Source: Ruminococcus sp. (lineage in GTDB: Bacteria; Bacillota; Clostridia; Oscillospirales; Ruminococcaceae). From it: 64,000 nucleotides of DNA. Below are positions 42,656 to 49,663 of this stretch, piece by piece; positions within the stretch are counted from its first letter, which is position 1; every line of letters begins with the position of its first letter. The notes under the pieces were generated by a model that saw only the letters and a list, made by a program, of their open reading frames with translations, was not told the origin of the DNA and ran no database searches. The position numbers and the translations under genes are program-made. The stretch covers positions 1 through 64,000 of the forward strand of contig JAGCWY010000064.1 of the NCBI GenBank assembly GCA_017961625.1, in the 5' to 3' direction.

Positions 42656-42711
42656 AATTATTCTCCTTTTTAGTCATTAGCCCTGTAGCTGTTGTTCTTA
42701 TTGCTAATAGT

Positions 42712-43608
42712 TTATTCGTAGTCATAGCCTGCAGTATACTGTGCAGAGATCAGACTTACATTTTCAAACGCCCTAAGATCATCCTGCCGTCCGTCGAAGT
42801 ATTCCTGCTGCACCTTTTCAGGCGGCATATAAGTATCTATTTGGAAACCGAGAGAGTACAGGGCACGAGATACTTCATTGTAATCAAATCCACCTCGCAT
42901 CTCCTCTCCGAGTGATTCCGTTATCTTTTCAAGTCTTGTAACTCTCCGGGGAAACTCCCCTGTTTTTATAGGATAATCAAACACTACAACGCTTCCGAGT
43001 GCCGAAAGTTCCGCCATTTGCGCAAGTGTATCCGAAAACACATCTAGCGTTAGATAATATGAAACGCCGAGTATGCTGAAAAACGTCTTCTTTGCAGGGT
43101 CAAATCCTGCCGCAAGGAGCTTATCACACATTCGCTCACGCTCGAAATCAACTGATACATAGTGAACATTTCTGCGGATATTCCACTCCAGCTCATCTAT
43201 CTTTCCAAGCTTGTAGCGCTGAGTATCTGGGTGGTCAATCTCGAATATCTCAATGTCCTCGTTTTCATTTCGAAAAGCAAAGGTATCCGACCCTGCTCCG
43301 CATATAACATACTGAACTTCGCCGTTTTCAGCTGCGAAATCCGCAAGTCTGCTCTCGTTGAAGTGTATTCTTGACAGTGGTATTGGAGCGAAGTATTCAG
43401 CAATTATCTGCTCCGTGTCCTCCCGTGAGAAATGCCGGGAACCGTCAAGTCCGCTGCTTATTAGTTCGTATATGTTGTCATATTCCTCCTTACCAAGCAT
43501 ATCGTAGGCTAGGTAATCATCATATATCTTATCTCTAGAACGGTTGGAGTGCCATGCTCTCACAAACGCACATATCTTAGCAGTTACGCTTTCTCTTTCA
43601 TTTACCAT
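42712..43608 (-). CDS. Class I SAM-dependent methyltransferase, LCM-like family
   Basis: 298 residues. QYVICGAGSDTFAFRNENEDIEIFEIDHPDTQRYK (shown as motif at about 94-128) is the SAM site of the leucine-carboxyl-methyltransferase-like/YktD group. Substrate unknown. First structural gene of the operon behind a Cys-rich leader peptide. A role in sulfur metabolism (methyl transfer from SAM) is suggested by position only. Confidence 0.75.
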   Translation of the reverse strand: MVNERESVTAKICAFVRAWHSNRSRDKIYDDYLAYDMLGKEEYDNIYELISSGLDGSRHFSREDTEQIIAEYFAPIPLSRIHFNESRLADFAAENGEVQYVICGAGSDTFAFRNENEDIEIFEIDHPDTQRYKLGKIDELEWNIRRNVHYVSVDFERERMCDKLLAAGFDPAKKTFFSILGVSYYLTLDVFSDTLAQMAELSALGSVVVFDYPIKTGEFPRRVTRLEKITESLGEEMRGGFDYNEVSRALYSLGFQIDTYMPPEKVQQEYFDGRQDDLRAFENVSLISAQYTAGYDYE

Positions 43609-43625
43609 AGTAATCTCTCCATAAC

Positions 43626-43660
43626 AAAAAATGCGTAGAATGACATTCGCATTCTACGCA
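43626..43660 (-). terminator. Leader terminator (attenuator) of the sulfur operon
   Basis: TGCGTAGAATG (43650-43660) and CATTCTACGCA (43632-43642) form an 11-bp perfect stem, then TTTTTT. It sits 17 nt upstream of the first structural gene and 23 nt after the leader peptide stop. A segment ATTCTGC (43718-43724) can pair with the 5' arm and would block it. Confidence 0.85.
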
Positions 43661-43682
43661 TAACATATTTACTCGCTTAAAG

Positions 43683-43787
43683 TCAAGAGAAGACGCAACA
43701 TCGCTGAGCATAAGTATGCAGAATACGGATATCATTTGATATGTTCATACAACAACACTGCATACAGCACATCATATAAGCTCTCAT
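43683..43787 (-). CDS. Cys/Met-rich leader peptide
   Basis: 34 codons with GGGAG 9 nt upstream of the ATG. The peptide begins MRAYMMCCMQCCCM and ends QRCCVFS. Seven Cys and five Met codons include runs CC, CCC and CC. It lies between a consensus promoter and an intrinsic terminator, before sulfur amino acid genes. Reading frame too short to be scored by usual gene finders. A ribosome stalled at the Cys codons (7-13) would leave the antiterminator segment free. Confidence 0.75.
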   Translation of the reverse strand: MRAYMMCCMQCCCMNISNDIRILHTYAQRCCVFS

Positions 43788-43838
43788 GTTCAGCACTCCC
43801 TTTCATTAATCTTCTGTATTCCTATCGGAACTATATGT

Positions 43839-43867
43839 ATTATAGCATTCATCCCCTTAACTGTCAA
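43839..43867 (-). promoter_or_regulatory. Consensus promoter of the sulfur amino acid operon
   Basis: TTGACA (43862-43867), 17 bp, TATAAT (43839-43844) with extended TG. Start near 43832. Just upstream are ATAG/CTAT-type half-sites (43880-43920) that could be a regulator site. Confidence 0.85.
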
Positions 43868-44181
43868 TAGGTTTAAGCTATATTCGGCGATAATTATAGT
43901 TTTATCCTATTATTCTTATAGTCTTTGTAGATTTTGCAATTAAGTACCGAGCTATTAGCCGTTAGTTTTATTGGGATTGCGAATTTTAATTCGGAACGCA
44001 AAATTTGGAATTGTAGGAGCAAACATTATTCGCCTACTAATAACGACACGGAAATATTTGGACTTGTATCGACAGCCTCTTAACACATTTTCTCTTTATA
44101 TCATGGATTATTGCATTAGCTTACAAAGCATTTTCAAGTAAGAAAACAATAAGTAAAGAAGGAAAGAGTATAATGAAAATA
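43868..44181. other. AT-rich region with operator-like sequences and a possible gene remnant
   Basis: Over 300 bp without a clear gene. The first ~60 bp hold ATAG/CTAT repeats upstream of the cys operon promoter. A plus-strand stretch at 44044-44172 translates to LTHFLFISWIIALAYKAF followed by Lys-rich residues, resembling the tail of a membrane protein, with no start or RBS. Confidence 0.4.
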
Positions 44182-44206
44182 GCCAAAGAACAAAAAGTCC
44201 TTTGGC
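44182..44206 (-). terminator. Terminator-like hairpin after the ABC permease gene
   Basis: GCCAAAG...CTTTGGC stem with an 11-nt loop; weak T tract on the minus strand. Confidence 0.45.
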
Positions 44207-44211
44207 ATATT

Positions 44212-45132
44212 TTAATGTTTCCAGCGAAGCAGTCGATTCTGAAGCTTATTGAACAGAAATGTAACGGCAATTACCACAAAACCGATAACGAGGAGTCCTG
44301 TGATAGTACGTGTGTAATCTCCAAAGTCGGAGTAATATTTTACATAATAGCCCATACCGTCACGTGCTCCTATCATCTCCGCAGATGTGAGAAGTATGAA
44401 TGATACGCTCAGTCCCTGATTGCAACCGAGGAATATCTGCTGCAATGATGCAGGAAGAATAACTCTGAAAAGCATTTCCGGCTTGCTTACATTCAGCACC
44501 TTTGCCGAGTCGATTATCTTCTTGTCAACTCCTAGCACACCGCTCATTGTACCTGCAAATACAGGCCAGAATGTTGCAAGGAATATAACGAATACCGATA
44601 CCGACTTGAATGTGGGAAGAAGAGCTATACCGTAGGGTATGTAAACAATAGGCGGTATAGAACTGAAAAACTTAGTGATGTATGTGGCAGCTCCGCCTAC
44701 TCTTGCACTCCAGCCGATAAACAGTCCGAGAGGGACAGCCACTGCAACTGCAATGAGGAAGCCCTTGATCGTAGTGCCCAGTGAGCTTAGAATATTTATC
44801 CATATCTTGTCCTTATCATCCACAAACTGATGTATTACCTTTCCTGGTGCTGGAAAAAGCAGATCGTTAAGTATATTGTATTTTGCGGTGGCAAGTGACC
44901 ATACCGAAAGAAGTACGAATACAAATCCTGATATATCAAGAAGAAGAGCAAGACTCTGTTCTTTTTTTATAAAAGCCGAAACTACAAGAACAATTATTTC
45001 CAACCCTATCGCAAAAGTCACAAGAGAACCCGTAAAGACGTCCTTTGAGGATTTGTCAGGAAGCAGCTGTATCAGCAGAAGTATTACGAAGAGAAGATGT
45101 GTGATACGGAGATAGCGCTTTTTAGCCGTCAT
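44212..45132 (-). CDS. ABC transporter permease, sulfonate/nitrate/taurine (SsuC/TauC) family
   Basis: 306 residues with six or seven hydrophobic segments and the permease EAA-like loop region ARVGGAATYITKFFSSIPPIVYIPYGIALLP. It matches the SsuC/TauC/NrtB type. It overlaps the ATPase gene by 4 nt. Confidence 0.88.
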   Translation of the reverse strand: MTAKKRYLRITHLLFVILLLIQLLPDKSSKDVFTGSLVTFAIGLEIIVLVVSAFIKKEQSLALLLDISGFVFVLLSVWSLATAKYNILNDLLFPAPGKVIHQFVDDKDKIWINILSSLGTTIKGFLIAVAVAVPLGLFIGWSARVGGAATYITKFFSSIPPIVYIPYGIALLPTFKSVSVFVIFLATFWPVFAGTMSGVLGVDKKIIDSAKVLNVSKPEMLFRVILPASLQQIFLGCNQGLSVSFILLTSAEMIGARDGMGYYVKYYSDFGDYTRTITGLLVIGFVVIAVTFLFNKLQNRLLRWKH

Positions 45133-45947
45133 AGTACCACCTCGTCTCCGCCGATACGCTCTGCAATATCATTATAAAGAAGTGAAAGAAGTCTGTTGCG
45201 AAACTGTCCGTACTCGTCGCTCTTTACTAGCTCCTCGCGTCTGCGTGGACGTTCAAATGGAACGTTGACAACTTCATTTACTGTTCCTGGGTGAGCAGTG
45301 AGAACTACTATCTTATCAGAAAGTAGTATTGCCTCGTCGATATCGTGAGTTACGAATACGACTGTCTTGCGCTCTTCTGTGCCATCGCCTTCCCAAAGCT
45401 TGAGGAGAAGCTCCTGAAGTATAACTCTGTTCTTTGCGTCAATAGCGCTGAATGGTTCATCCATTAAAAGTATTTCGGTATCCATTGCTAGAGCTCTTGC
45501 GATAGCCGCTCGCTGCTGCATACCGCCGGAAAGCTGCGAGGGAAATTTGTTTCCAAAGCCAGTAAGTCCAACCTTTGTGAGGAACTCGTCGGCTATCTTT
45601 GCTCTTTCGCTGCGCTTTACGTCGTGGCGGGACTGCTTTATCCCGAACTCAATATTTTTTCTTGTGGTCATCCACGGGAACAGCGAGTAGTGCTGGAACA
45701 CTACTCCTCGTTCTGTACCTGTGCCGTGAAGCTCCTTACCGTCTATCTGGACAGAGCCGCCTGCCGGAGCATAAAGCCCTTCAAGTACGCTTAGAAGCGT
45801 AGACTTTCCGCAGCCGCTGGCTCCGATAACACTGACGAACTCCCCTCTTCCCACACCGAAGGATACATCGTGGAGAGCGTTGAAGGTCTGCTTATTCTCA
45901 ATATAGTTTACAGTAAGGTCTTTTATCTCAATCTTATTCGTAGTCAT
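45129..45947 (-). CDS. ABC transporter ATPase, sulfonate/nitrate/taurine (SsuB/TauB) family
   Basis: 272 residues with Walker A GASGCGKSTLL (about 38-48), signature LSGGMQQRAAIARAL, Walker B ILLMDEPFSAID and the H-loop FVTHDIDEA. Start at 45947 (AAGGAG 8 nt upstream). The beginning overlaps the end of the binding-protein gene by 14 nt. Confidence 0.93.
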   Translation of the reverse strand: MTTNKIEIKDLTVNYIENKQTFNALHDVSFGVGRGEFVSVIGASGCGKSTLLSVLEGLYAPAGGSVQIDGKELHGTGTERGVVFQHYSLFPWMTTRKNIEFGIKQSRHDVKRSERAKIADEFLTKVGLTGFGNKFPSQLSGGMQQRAAIARALAMDTEILLMDEPFSAIDAKNRVILQELLLKLWEGDGTEERKTVVFVTHDIDEAILLSDKIVVLTAHPGTVNEVVNVPFERPRRREELVKSDEYGQFRNRLLSLLYNDIAERIGGDEVVL

Positions 45948-47148
45948 CAAAATGCTCCTTTAACGATTTGTAAATGTCATCGGAGTTTTCGGATAATATG
46001 CTTTCAAGCGCGTTCCTGTAGATATCTGTATTGTAGTAGGGCTCGATGTCATAATCATTCGTATATCCGAGCTCAATGATAGTATCTTTAAGTGTGATAG
46101 TACCCTGCTTGTCAGGGTCGGGGCTTGAAACGCTGTATCCGCCGTAGACCTCAGTGTCTATGAACTCCTCGTCGATGTCGATGTACTTCTTTACATCCTT
46201 AATGGTCTTGTCATGGTCGGACTGTGTGAAGTGATAAGCCTTTATGAACGCACGTTCAAGTGCGGTATATGTATTGGGATTGCTGCTGAGAGCAGATGTC
46301 TTTGCGACCTGACGGCAGCAGGGCTGATTCTCAAGAGCCTTTTCGTGTGCGCAGTAGTATACTACCTTGTAGCCCTGTGACTTTGCAAGCGAAGCGTAGG
46401 GAGAATATACAGAAGCTGCATCGATAGTGCTGTTGAGGAGGGCTGCATAAGCGTCCTTCTGGCTGTCAAAGTAAACTATATTCACCTTGTCAGCGCCCTC
46501 GCCTATCTCTATGTGAGCGTTTTTCAGAAGTATCTGGAGCTCTGCGTCCTGAACGCTGTTCTTTACGGAGGCAACGTTCCTGCCTTTGAGTATCTCAACT
46601 CCCAGCTCATCCTTGTCGGCATATTCTGACTTGATAACATAGCCGTGACCGTTTGTCATTGCGCCTCCGAAGATAGAAACATCATGTCCCTGACTCTGGA
46701 ATGTAAGTGTAGGAACCGAGCCGATGAAGGCAACGTCGAGCTTGTCGGATTCAAGTCCGTTCACCAGCTCTGCTGCGCTGGAGAACTGTGTAAGTGTGAC
46801 CTTAAGTCCCTCGTCCTTGAAGTAGCCCTCCTCCTGTGCAACGAATGCAAGGAGATGAGCTGTGGAGTTGAGGTAGCCGATATTTATATCAGTCTTTTCA
46901 GGCTTGCCGAGGACCTCTGTGGCACTGTCGCCGCAGCAGTCAGCCACGCCGTCATTGCAGCAGTCCTTGTCTCCGTCCTTGCAGCAGTCTTTTTCCTCGG
47001 ACGCTTTTTCCTCAGCCTCATTGAAGGTTGGGACCTCTGTGGATTCAACTTTTTCGTTTGAGGAACTGTTGAAGGCTCCGCAGCCTGTAAGCAGAGATAA
47101 AGCTGCTATTGCAGAAATAAATTTTATCTTATTATTCATATTTATCAC
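45934..47148 (-). CDS. ABC substrate-binding lipoprotein (SsuA/NrtA-like) with Cys-rich insert
   Basis: 404 residues. Lipobox LLTGCGAF at the N-terminus. Between the lipobox and the binding fold is a stretch with three CC pairs spaced about 8-9 residues (DCCKDG, DCCNDG, DCCGDS), unusual for this family. The core DINIGYLNSTAHLLAFVAQE and IGSVPTLTFQSQGHDV is SsuA/TauA/NrtA-like; another CC is in NQPCCRQVA. Substrate likely a small oxyanion or sulfonate. First gene of the transporter operon. Confidence 0.85.
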   Translation of the reverse strand: MINMNNKIKFISAIAALSLLTGCGAFNSSSNEKVESTEVPTFNEAEEKASEEKDCCKDGDKDCCNDGVADCCGDSATEVLGKPEKTDINIGYLNSTAHLLAFVAQEEGYFKDEGLKVTLTQFSSAAELVNGLESDKLDVAFIGSVPTLTFQSQGHDVSIFGGAMTNGHGYVIKSEYADKDELGVEILKGRNVASVKNSVQDAELQILLKNAHIEIGEGADKVNIVYFDSQKDAYAALLNSTIDAASVYSPYASLAKSQGYKVVYYCAHEKALENQPCCRQVAKTSALSSNPNTYTALERAFIKAYHFTQSDHDKTIKDVKKYIDIDEEFIDTEVYGGYSVSSPDPDKQGTITLKDTIIELGYTNDYDIEPYYNTDIYRNALESILSENSDDIYKSLKEHFDDYE

Positions 47149-47203
47149 CTTTCAAATCATCATAATTCTTTTCATATTATCAGTCGTTTTTATCCGGATA
47201 TCC

Positions 47204-47254
47204 TTAGCGACATCGCATTCGCTCCGAATTGACAATATACCTGTTGTTTTTCAT
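47204..47254 (-). CDS. 16-codon upstream ORF ending RMRCR
   Basis: Begins at ATG 47254 with CAGGAG 8 nt upstream and encodes MKNNRYIVNSERMRCR. A hairpin AGCGA/TCGCT (47204-47221) overlaps its end. It lies in the leader of the sulfonate-type ABC operon. Upstream ORFs with a Cys near the end are known to sense cysteine in some actinobacteria; here that is only an analogy. Confidence 0.5.
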   Translation of the reverse strand: MKNNRYIVNSERMRCR

Positions 47255-47284
47255 ATTCATCACTCCTGTTTTTTCTATGTGCTA

Positions 47285-47314
47285 ATCATACCATACCTAT
47301 AGGCTTTTGTCCAA
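47285..47314 (-). promoter_or_regulatory. Promoter of the sulfonate-type ABC operon
   Basis: TTGGAC (47309-47314), 18 bp, TATGAT (47285-47290), with CTATAATT half-site-like sequence upstream at about 47332-47340. Confidence 0.6.
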
Positions 47315-47404
47315 TATAGAATAATTATTGGCAATTATAGGGAAAGGTTATTACAGGAGTCCCTTGCGGCAGTGTCTGAATACTCTACGGAAAAACCTAT
47401 ATAC

Positions 47405-47433
47405 TTGACATTCCTGCTCTGTTATAGTATAAT
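47405..47433 (+). promoter_or_regulatory. Consensus promoter of the GNAT gene at 47.6 kb
   Basis: TTGACA (47405-47410), 17 bp, TATAAT (47428-47433). Confidence 0.8.
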
Positions 47434-47438
47434 ACAAT

Positions 47439-47594
47439 AGCAGTCAGACAACTGCAATACATTTATATTATTAAAGGAGATTGTTGTTTGAAAAACAATA
47501 ACAGACCTGAGATAGTAGCGTAAACGGAAGGTTTGCGAATACTATCCTACACAAACCTCCCGTGTCCGGTCAACTATTTCAGGAGGAAAAAATA
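47439..47594 (+). promoter_or_regulatory. Structured leader of the GNAT gene
   Basis: About 155 nt with interleaved pairings: GATAGTA (47511-47517) with TACTATC (47540-47546), and AGGTTTG (47529-47535) with CAAACCT (47552-47558). CCTCC (47557-47561) can also pair with the gene's GGAGG (47582-47586). A small hairpin ATTGTT/AACAAT covers the start of a short frame at 47488. The arrangement resembles a translational attenuator or a pseudoknot. Confidence 0.5.
47488..47523 (+). CDS. Possible 11-residue leader peptide (TTG start)
   Basis: TTG start with GGAG 9 nt upstream; 11 codons, KNNNRPEIVA after the first residue; stop at 47521. Its location inside the alternative pairings of the GNAT leader is why it is listed. 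Weak evidence as a coding sequence. Confidence 0.35.
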   Translation: MKNNNRPEIVA

Positions 47595-48254
47595 ATGAAA
47601 AATAATGACTATATCATACGCAGGGAAACAGAAAAAGACTACCGCGAGGTGGAGAATCTCGCCCGTGAAGCGTTCTGGAACATGAGCAAGCCCGGCTGCG
47701 ACGAGCACTATTTCATACACACGCTCCGCTCCCACAAGGACTTTATCCCCGAGCTCAGCTTCGTTATCGAGCTTGAAGGAAGGATAATCGGCTCTGTCAT
47801 GTACACAAGGAGCCGCCTCATCGACGAGAAGGGCAATGAAAAGCATACAGTTACTATGGGGCCGCTGTGCGTACTGCCGGAATATCAGCGAAGGGGCTTC
47901 GGAAAGGCTCTGCTGGAGCATACATTCAGGCTTGCAGCCGATATGGGATACGATACCGTTATCAACTTCGGCAATCCCGATAACTACGTTGCGAGGGGCT
48001 ACAAGAGCTGCCGGAGGTACAACGTGTGCTTCGAGGGGGATATCTTCCCTGCCGCTCTGCTTGTAAAGGTGCTGAAGGACGACGCTCTCGACGGCAGGAA
48101 ATGGTTCTATCACCCAAGCGACGCCGATCATACCTGCGAGGATACGGAAGCTCTTGAAAGCTTTGACGCGCTGTTCCCGCCTAAAATCAAAGGCTGGCAG
48201 CCAAGTCAGGAGGAGTTCTATATCCACAGCCATTCTGTCATAAACCGCAAATAA
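47595..48254 (+). CDS. GNAT family N-acetyltransferase (YhbS-like)
   Basis: 219 residues from the ATG at 47595 (AGGAGG 9 nt upstream). The GNAT core is at about 40-140, with the acetyl-CoA loop PEYQRRGFGKALLEH and NFGNPDNYVARGYKSC. The C-terminal extension of ~80 residues makes it longer than minimal GNATs, as in YhbS-like proteins. Substrate unknown. Its GC content is higher than that of its neighbours. Confidence 0.88.
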   Translation: MKNNDYIIRRETEKDYREVENLAREAFWNMSKPGCDEHYFIHTLRSHKDFIPELSFVIELEGRIIGSVMYTRSRLIDEKGNEKHTVTMGPLCVLPEYQRRGFGKALLEHTFRLAADMGYDTVINFGNPDNYVARGYKSCRRYNVCFEGDIFPAALLVKVLKDDALDGRKWFYHPSDADHTCEDTEALESFDALFPPKIKGWQPSQEEFYIHSHSVINRK

Positions 48255-48263
48255 TGATATCAG

Positions 48264-48298
48264 ATACATCCGATCCTTAGGGTCGGATGTATTTTTTC
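48264..48298 (+). terminator. Terminator of the GNAT gene
   Basis: ATACATCCGA/TCGGATGTAT stem and a TTTTTT tract, overlapping the next promoter. Confidence 0.85.
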
Positions 48299-48327
48299 TT
48301 GACTATACGCAGCTTTAAGGGTATAAT
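48299..48327 (+). promoter_or_regulatory. Promoter of the 48.4-kb membrane protein gene
   Basis: TTGACT (48299-48304), 17 bp, TATAAT (48322-48327). Confidence 0.75.
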
Positions 48328-48359
48328 GATATTGATATTTACACAAGGGAGGATATTTT

Positions 48360-48881
48360 ATGGAACTTGAAGAGGAATACACACGTAACAGAACTGAACT
48401 GAAAAAGATAAAGAATCAGGATACCCGATGCTTTATTATATACGCTTTAAATCTTATACTTATATTATTCATGGTCTTTTCTTTCGCAATGACAGGCAGA
48501 TACTTACATCTGATAATATGCTTGATAACAATATGTACTTCTGTTACAGGCTTTTTCAGCGTATATAAGAAAAGTACTCCTCTTGCGACAATTTCAGCTT
48601 CATTGATGGCAGCCGAGATCTTACTGTTATTCATGAACCTTGGTTTTTCATTGATACCTCTTTTCGGCTTCGGAGTATGTATGTATTACGCTGTTATAAA
48701 TGTTATCAACTGCAAAAAATATGAATGGCTCGGTCAGCAGGACGGCTTTCCTCATTTTGAGATCCAGCAGAAAATGTATGAAATGGAAAAGGCTCAATGG
48801 GATATAAAGGACCCTTACACACAGAGAAAAGAAGATATCGAAAAAAGGAACTCAGGCTCGGACAATATGAAGAGCCTGTGA
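48360..48881 (+). CDS. Four-helix membrane protein, paralogue of the 32.5-kb gene
   Basis: 173 residues: hydrophilic N-terminus MELEEEYTRNRTELKK, four hydrophobic segments (about 26-115), then EWLGQQDGFPHF and QWDIKDPYTQ. The tail motifs are nearly identical to those of the gene at 32542. Function unknown. A GGGAGG RBS lies before the ATG. Confidence 0.72.
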   Translation: MELEEEYTRNRTELKKIKNQDTRCFIIYALNLILILFMVFSFAMTGRYLHLIICLITICTSVTGFFSVYKKSTPLATISASLMAAEILLLFMNLGFSLIPLFGFGVCMYYAVINVINCKKYEWLGQQDGFPHFEIQQKMYEMEKAQWDIKDPYTQRKEDIEKRNSGSDNMKSL

Positions 48882-48903
48882 TACAGGATACAACATCAAA
48901 AGA

Positions 48904-48931
48904 AAAAGGCTTCGTTTTTACGAAGCCTTTT
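48904..48931. terminator. Bidirectional terminator between the membrane protein gene and araD
   Basis: AAAAGGCTTCG/CGAAGCCTTTT, 11-bp perfect stem with T-runs on both strands. Confidence 0.85.
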
Positions 48932-48970
48932 CCTCAAATGGAGAGAAATATATAAGTAATGGATCTTATA

Positions 48971-49663
48971 TCATTTTTTTATCTGCCCGTAATAAGCGTT
49001 TGCCCCGTGCTTGCGGAAGAAATGCTTGTCAAGCAGCCTTTGCGGCATTACCGGCGTATCCGGACGAAGAGTCTTTGTTATCCACGCCATTGCGGAAAGC
49101 TCTTCAAGAACTACCGAATTGTGAACAGCCTCCATGCAGTCCTTCCCCCATACGAAGGGACCGTGATTGGCTACGAGAGCCGCAGGTACATTCTTGTAGT
49201 CGGGACAGCATTCCACGATTACCCTGCCTGTTTCAAGCTCGTAATCACCGTTTACCTCTTCATCGGTCATTTCTCTTGTACAGGGTATCTCGCCGTAGAA
49301 ATAGTCTCCGTGGGTAGTTCCGAATGCAGGGATACCCATGCAAGCCTGTGCAAAGGAAGTGGCATATCTGCTGTGGGTATGGACTACTCCGCACACGCCC
49401 TCAAATCTCCTGTATATCTCAAGGTGGGTAGGAGTATCGCTTGAAGGCGAAAGCTCACCCTCCACCTTTTTTCCGTCGATAGTCAGTACGACTATGTCAT
49501 CGGCAGTCATCGAATCATATTCCACACCGCTGGGCTTTATAGCTATAAGTCCTGTCTCGCGGTCATATTCGCTGACGTTGCCCCATGTGAACGTAACGAG
49601 CCCATACTTCGGAAGAAGAAGATTTGCCTTAAGGACACGTTCTTTAAGCGCCTTAACGTCCAT
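48971..49663 (-). CDS. araD: L-ribulose-5-phosphate 4-epimerase
   Basis: AraD converts L-ribulose-5-phosphate to D-xylulose-5-phosphate, the last step of arabinose entry to the pentose phosphate pathway. 230 residues of the class II aldolase fold: TWGNVSEYDRETGLIAIKPSGV and the metal-binding HTHSRYA and HGPF (His ligands). It overlaps the araA stop by 11 nt. Last gene of the arabinose operon. Confidence 0.95.
   Translation of the reverse strand: MDVKALKERVLKANLLLPKYGLVTFTWGNVSEYDRETGLIAIKPSGVEYDSMTADDIVVLTIDGKKVEGELSPSSDTPTHLEIYRRFEGVCGVVHTHSRYATSFAQACMGIPAFGTTHGDYFYGEIPCTREMTDEEVNGDYELETGRVIVECCPDYKNVPAALVANHGPFVWGKDCMEAVHNSVVLEELSAMAWITKTLRPDTPVMPQRLLDKHFFRKHGANAYYGQIKK

Noticed and set aside
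43618..43867. T-box or S-box riboswitch before the sulfur operon
   Set aside because: No T-box AGGGTGGNACC motif and no SAM-box core; the short Cys-rich frame and terminator explain the leader better.
47574..48269. A 231-codon frame on the minus strand opposite the GNAT gene
   Set aside because: It is the antisense of a well-supported acetyltransferase with proper RBS, promoter and conserved motifs; the minus frame has none of these.
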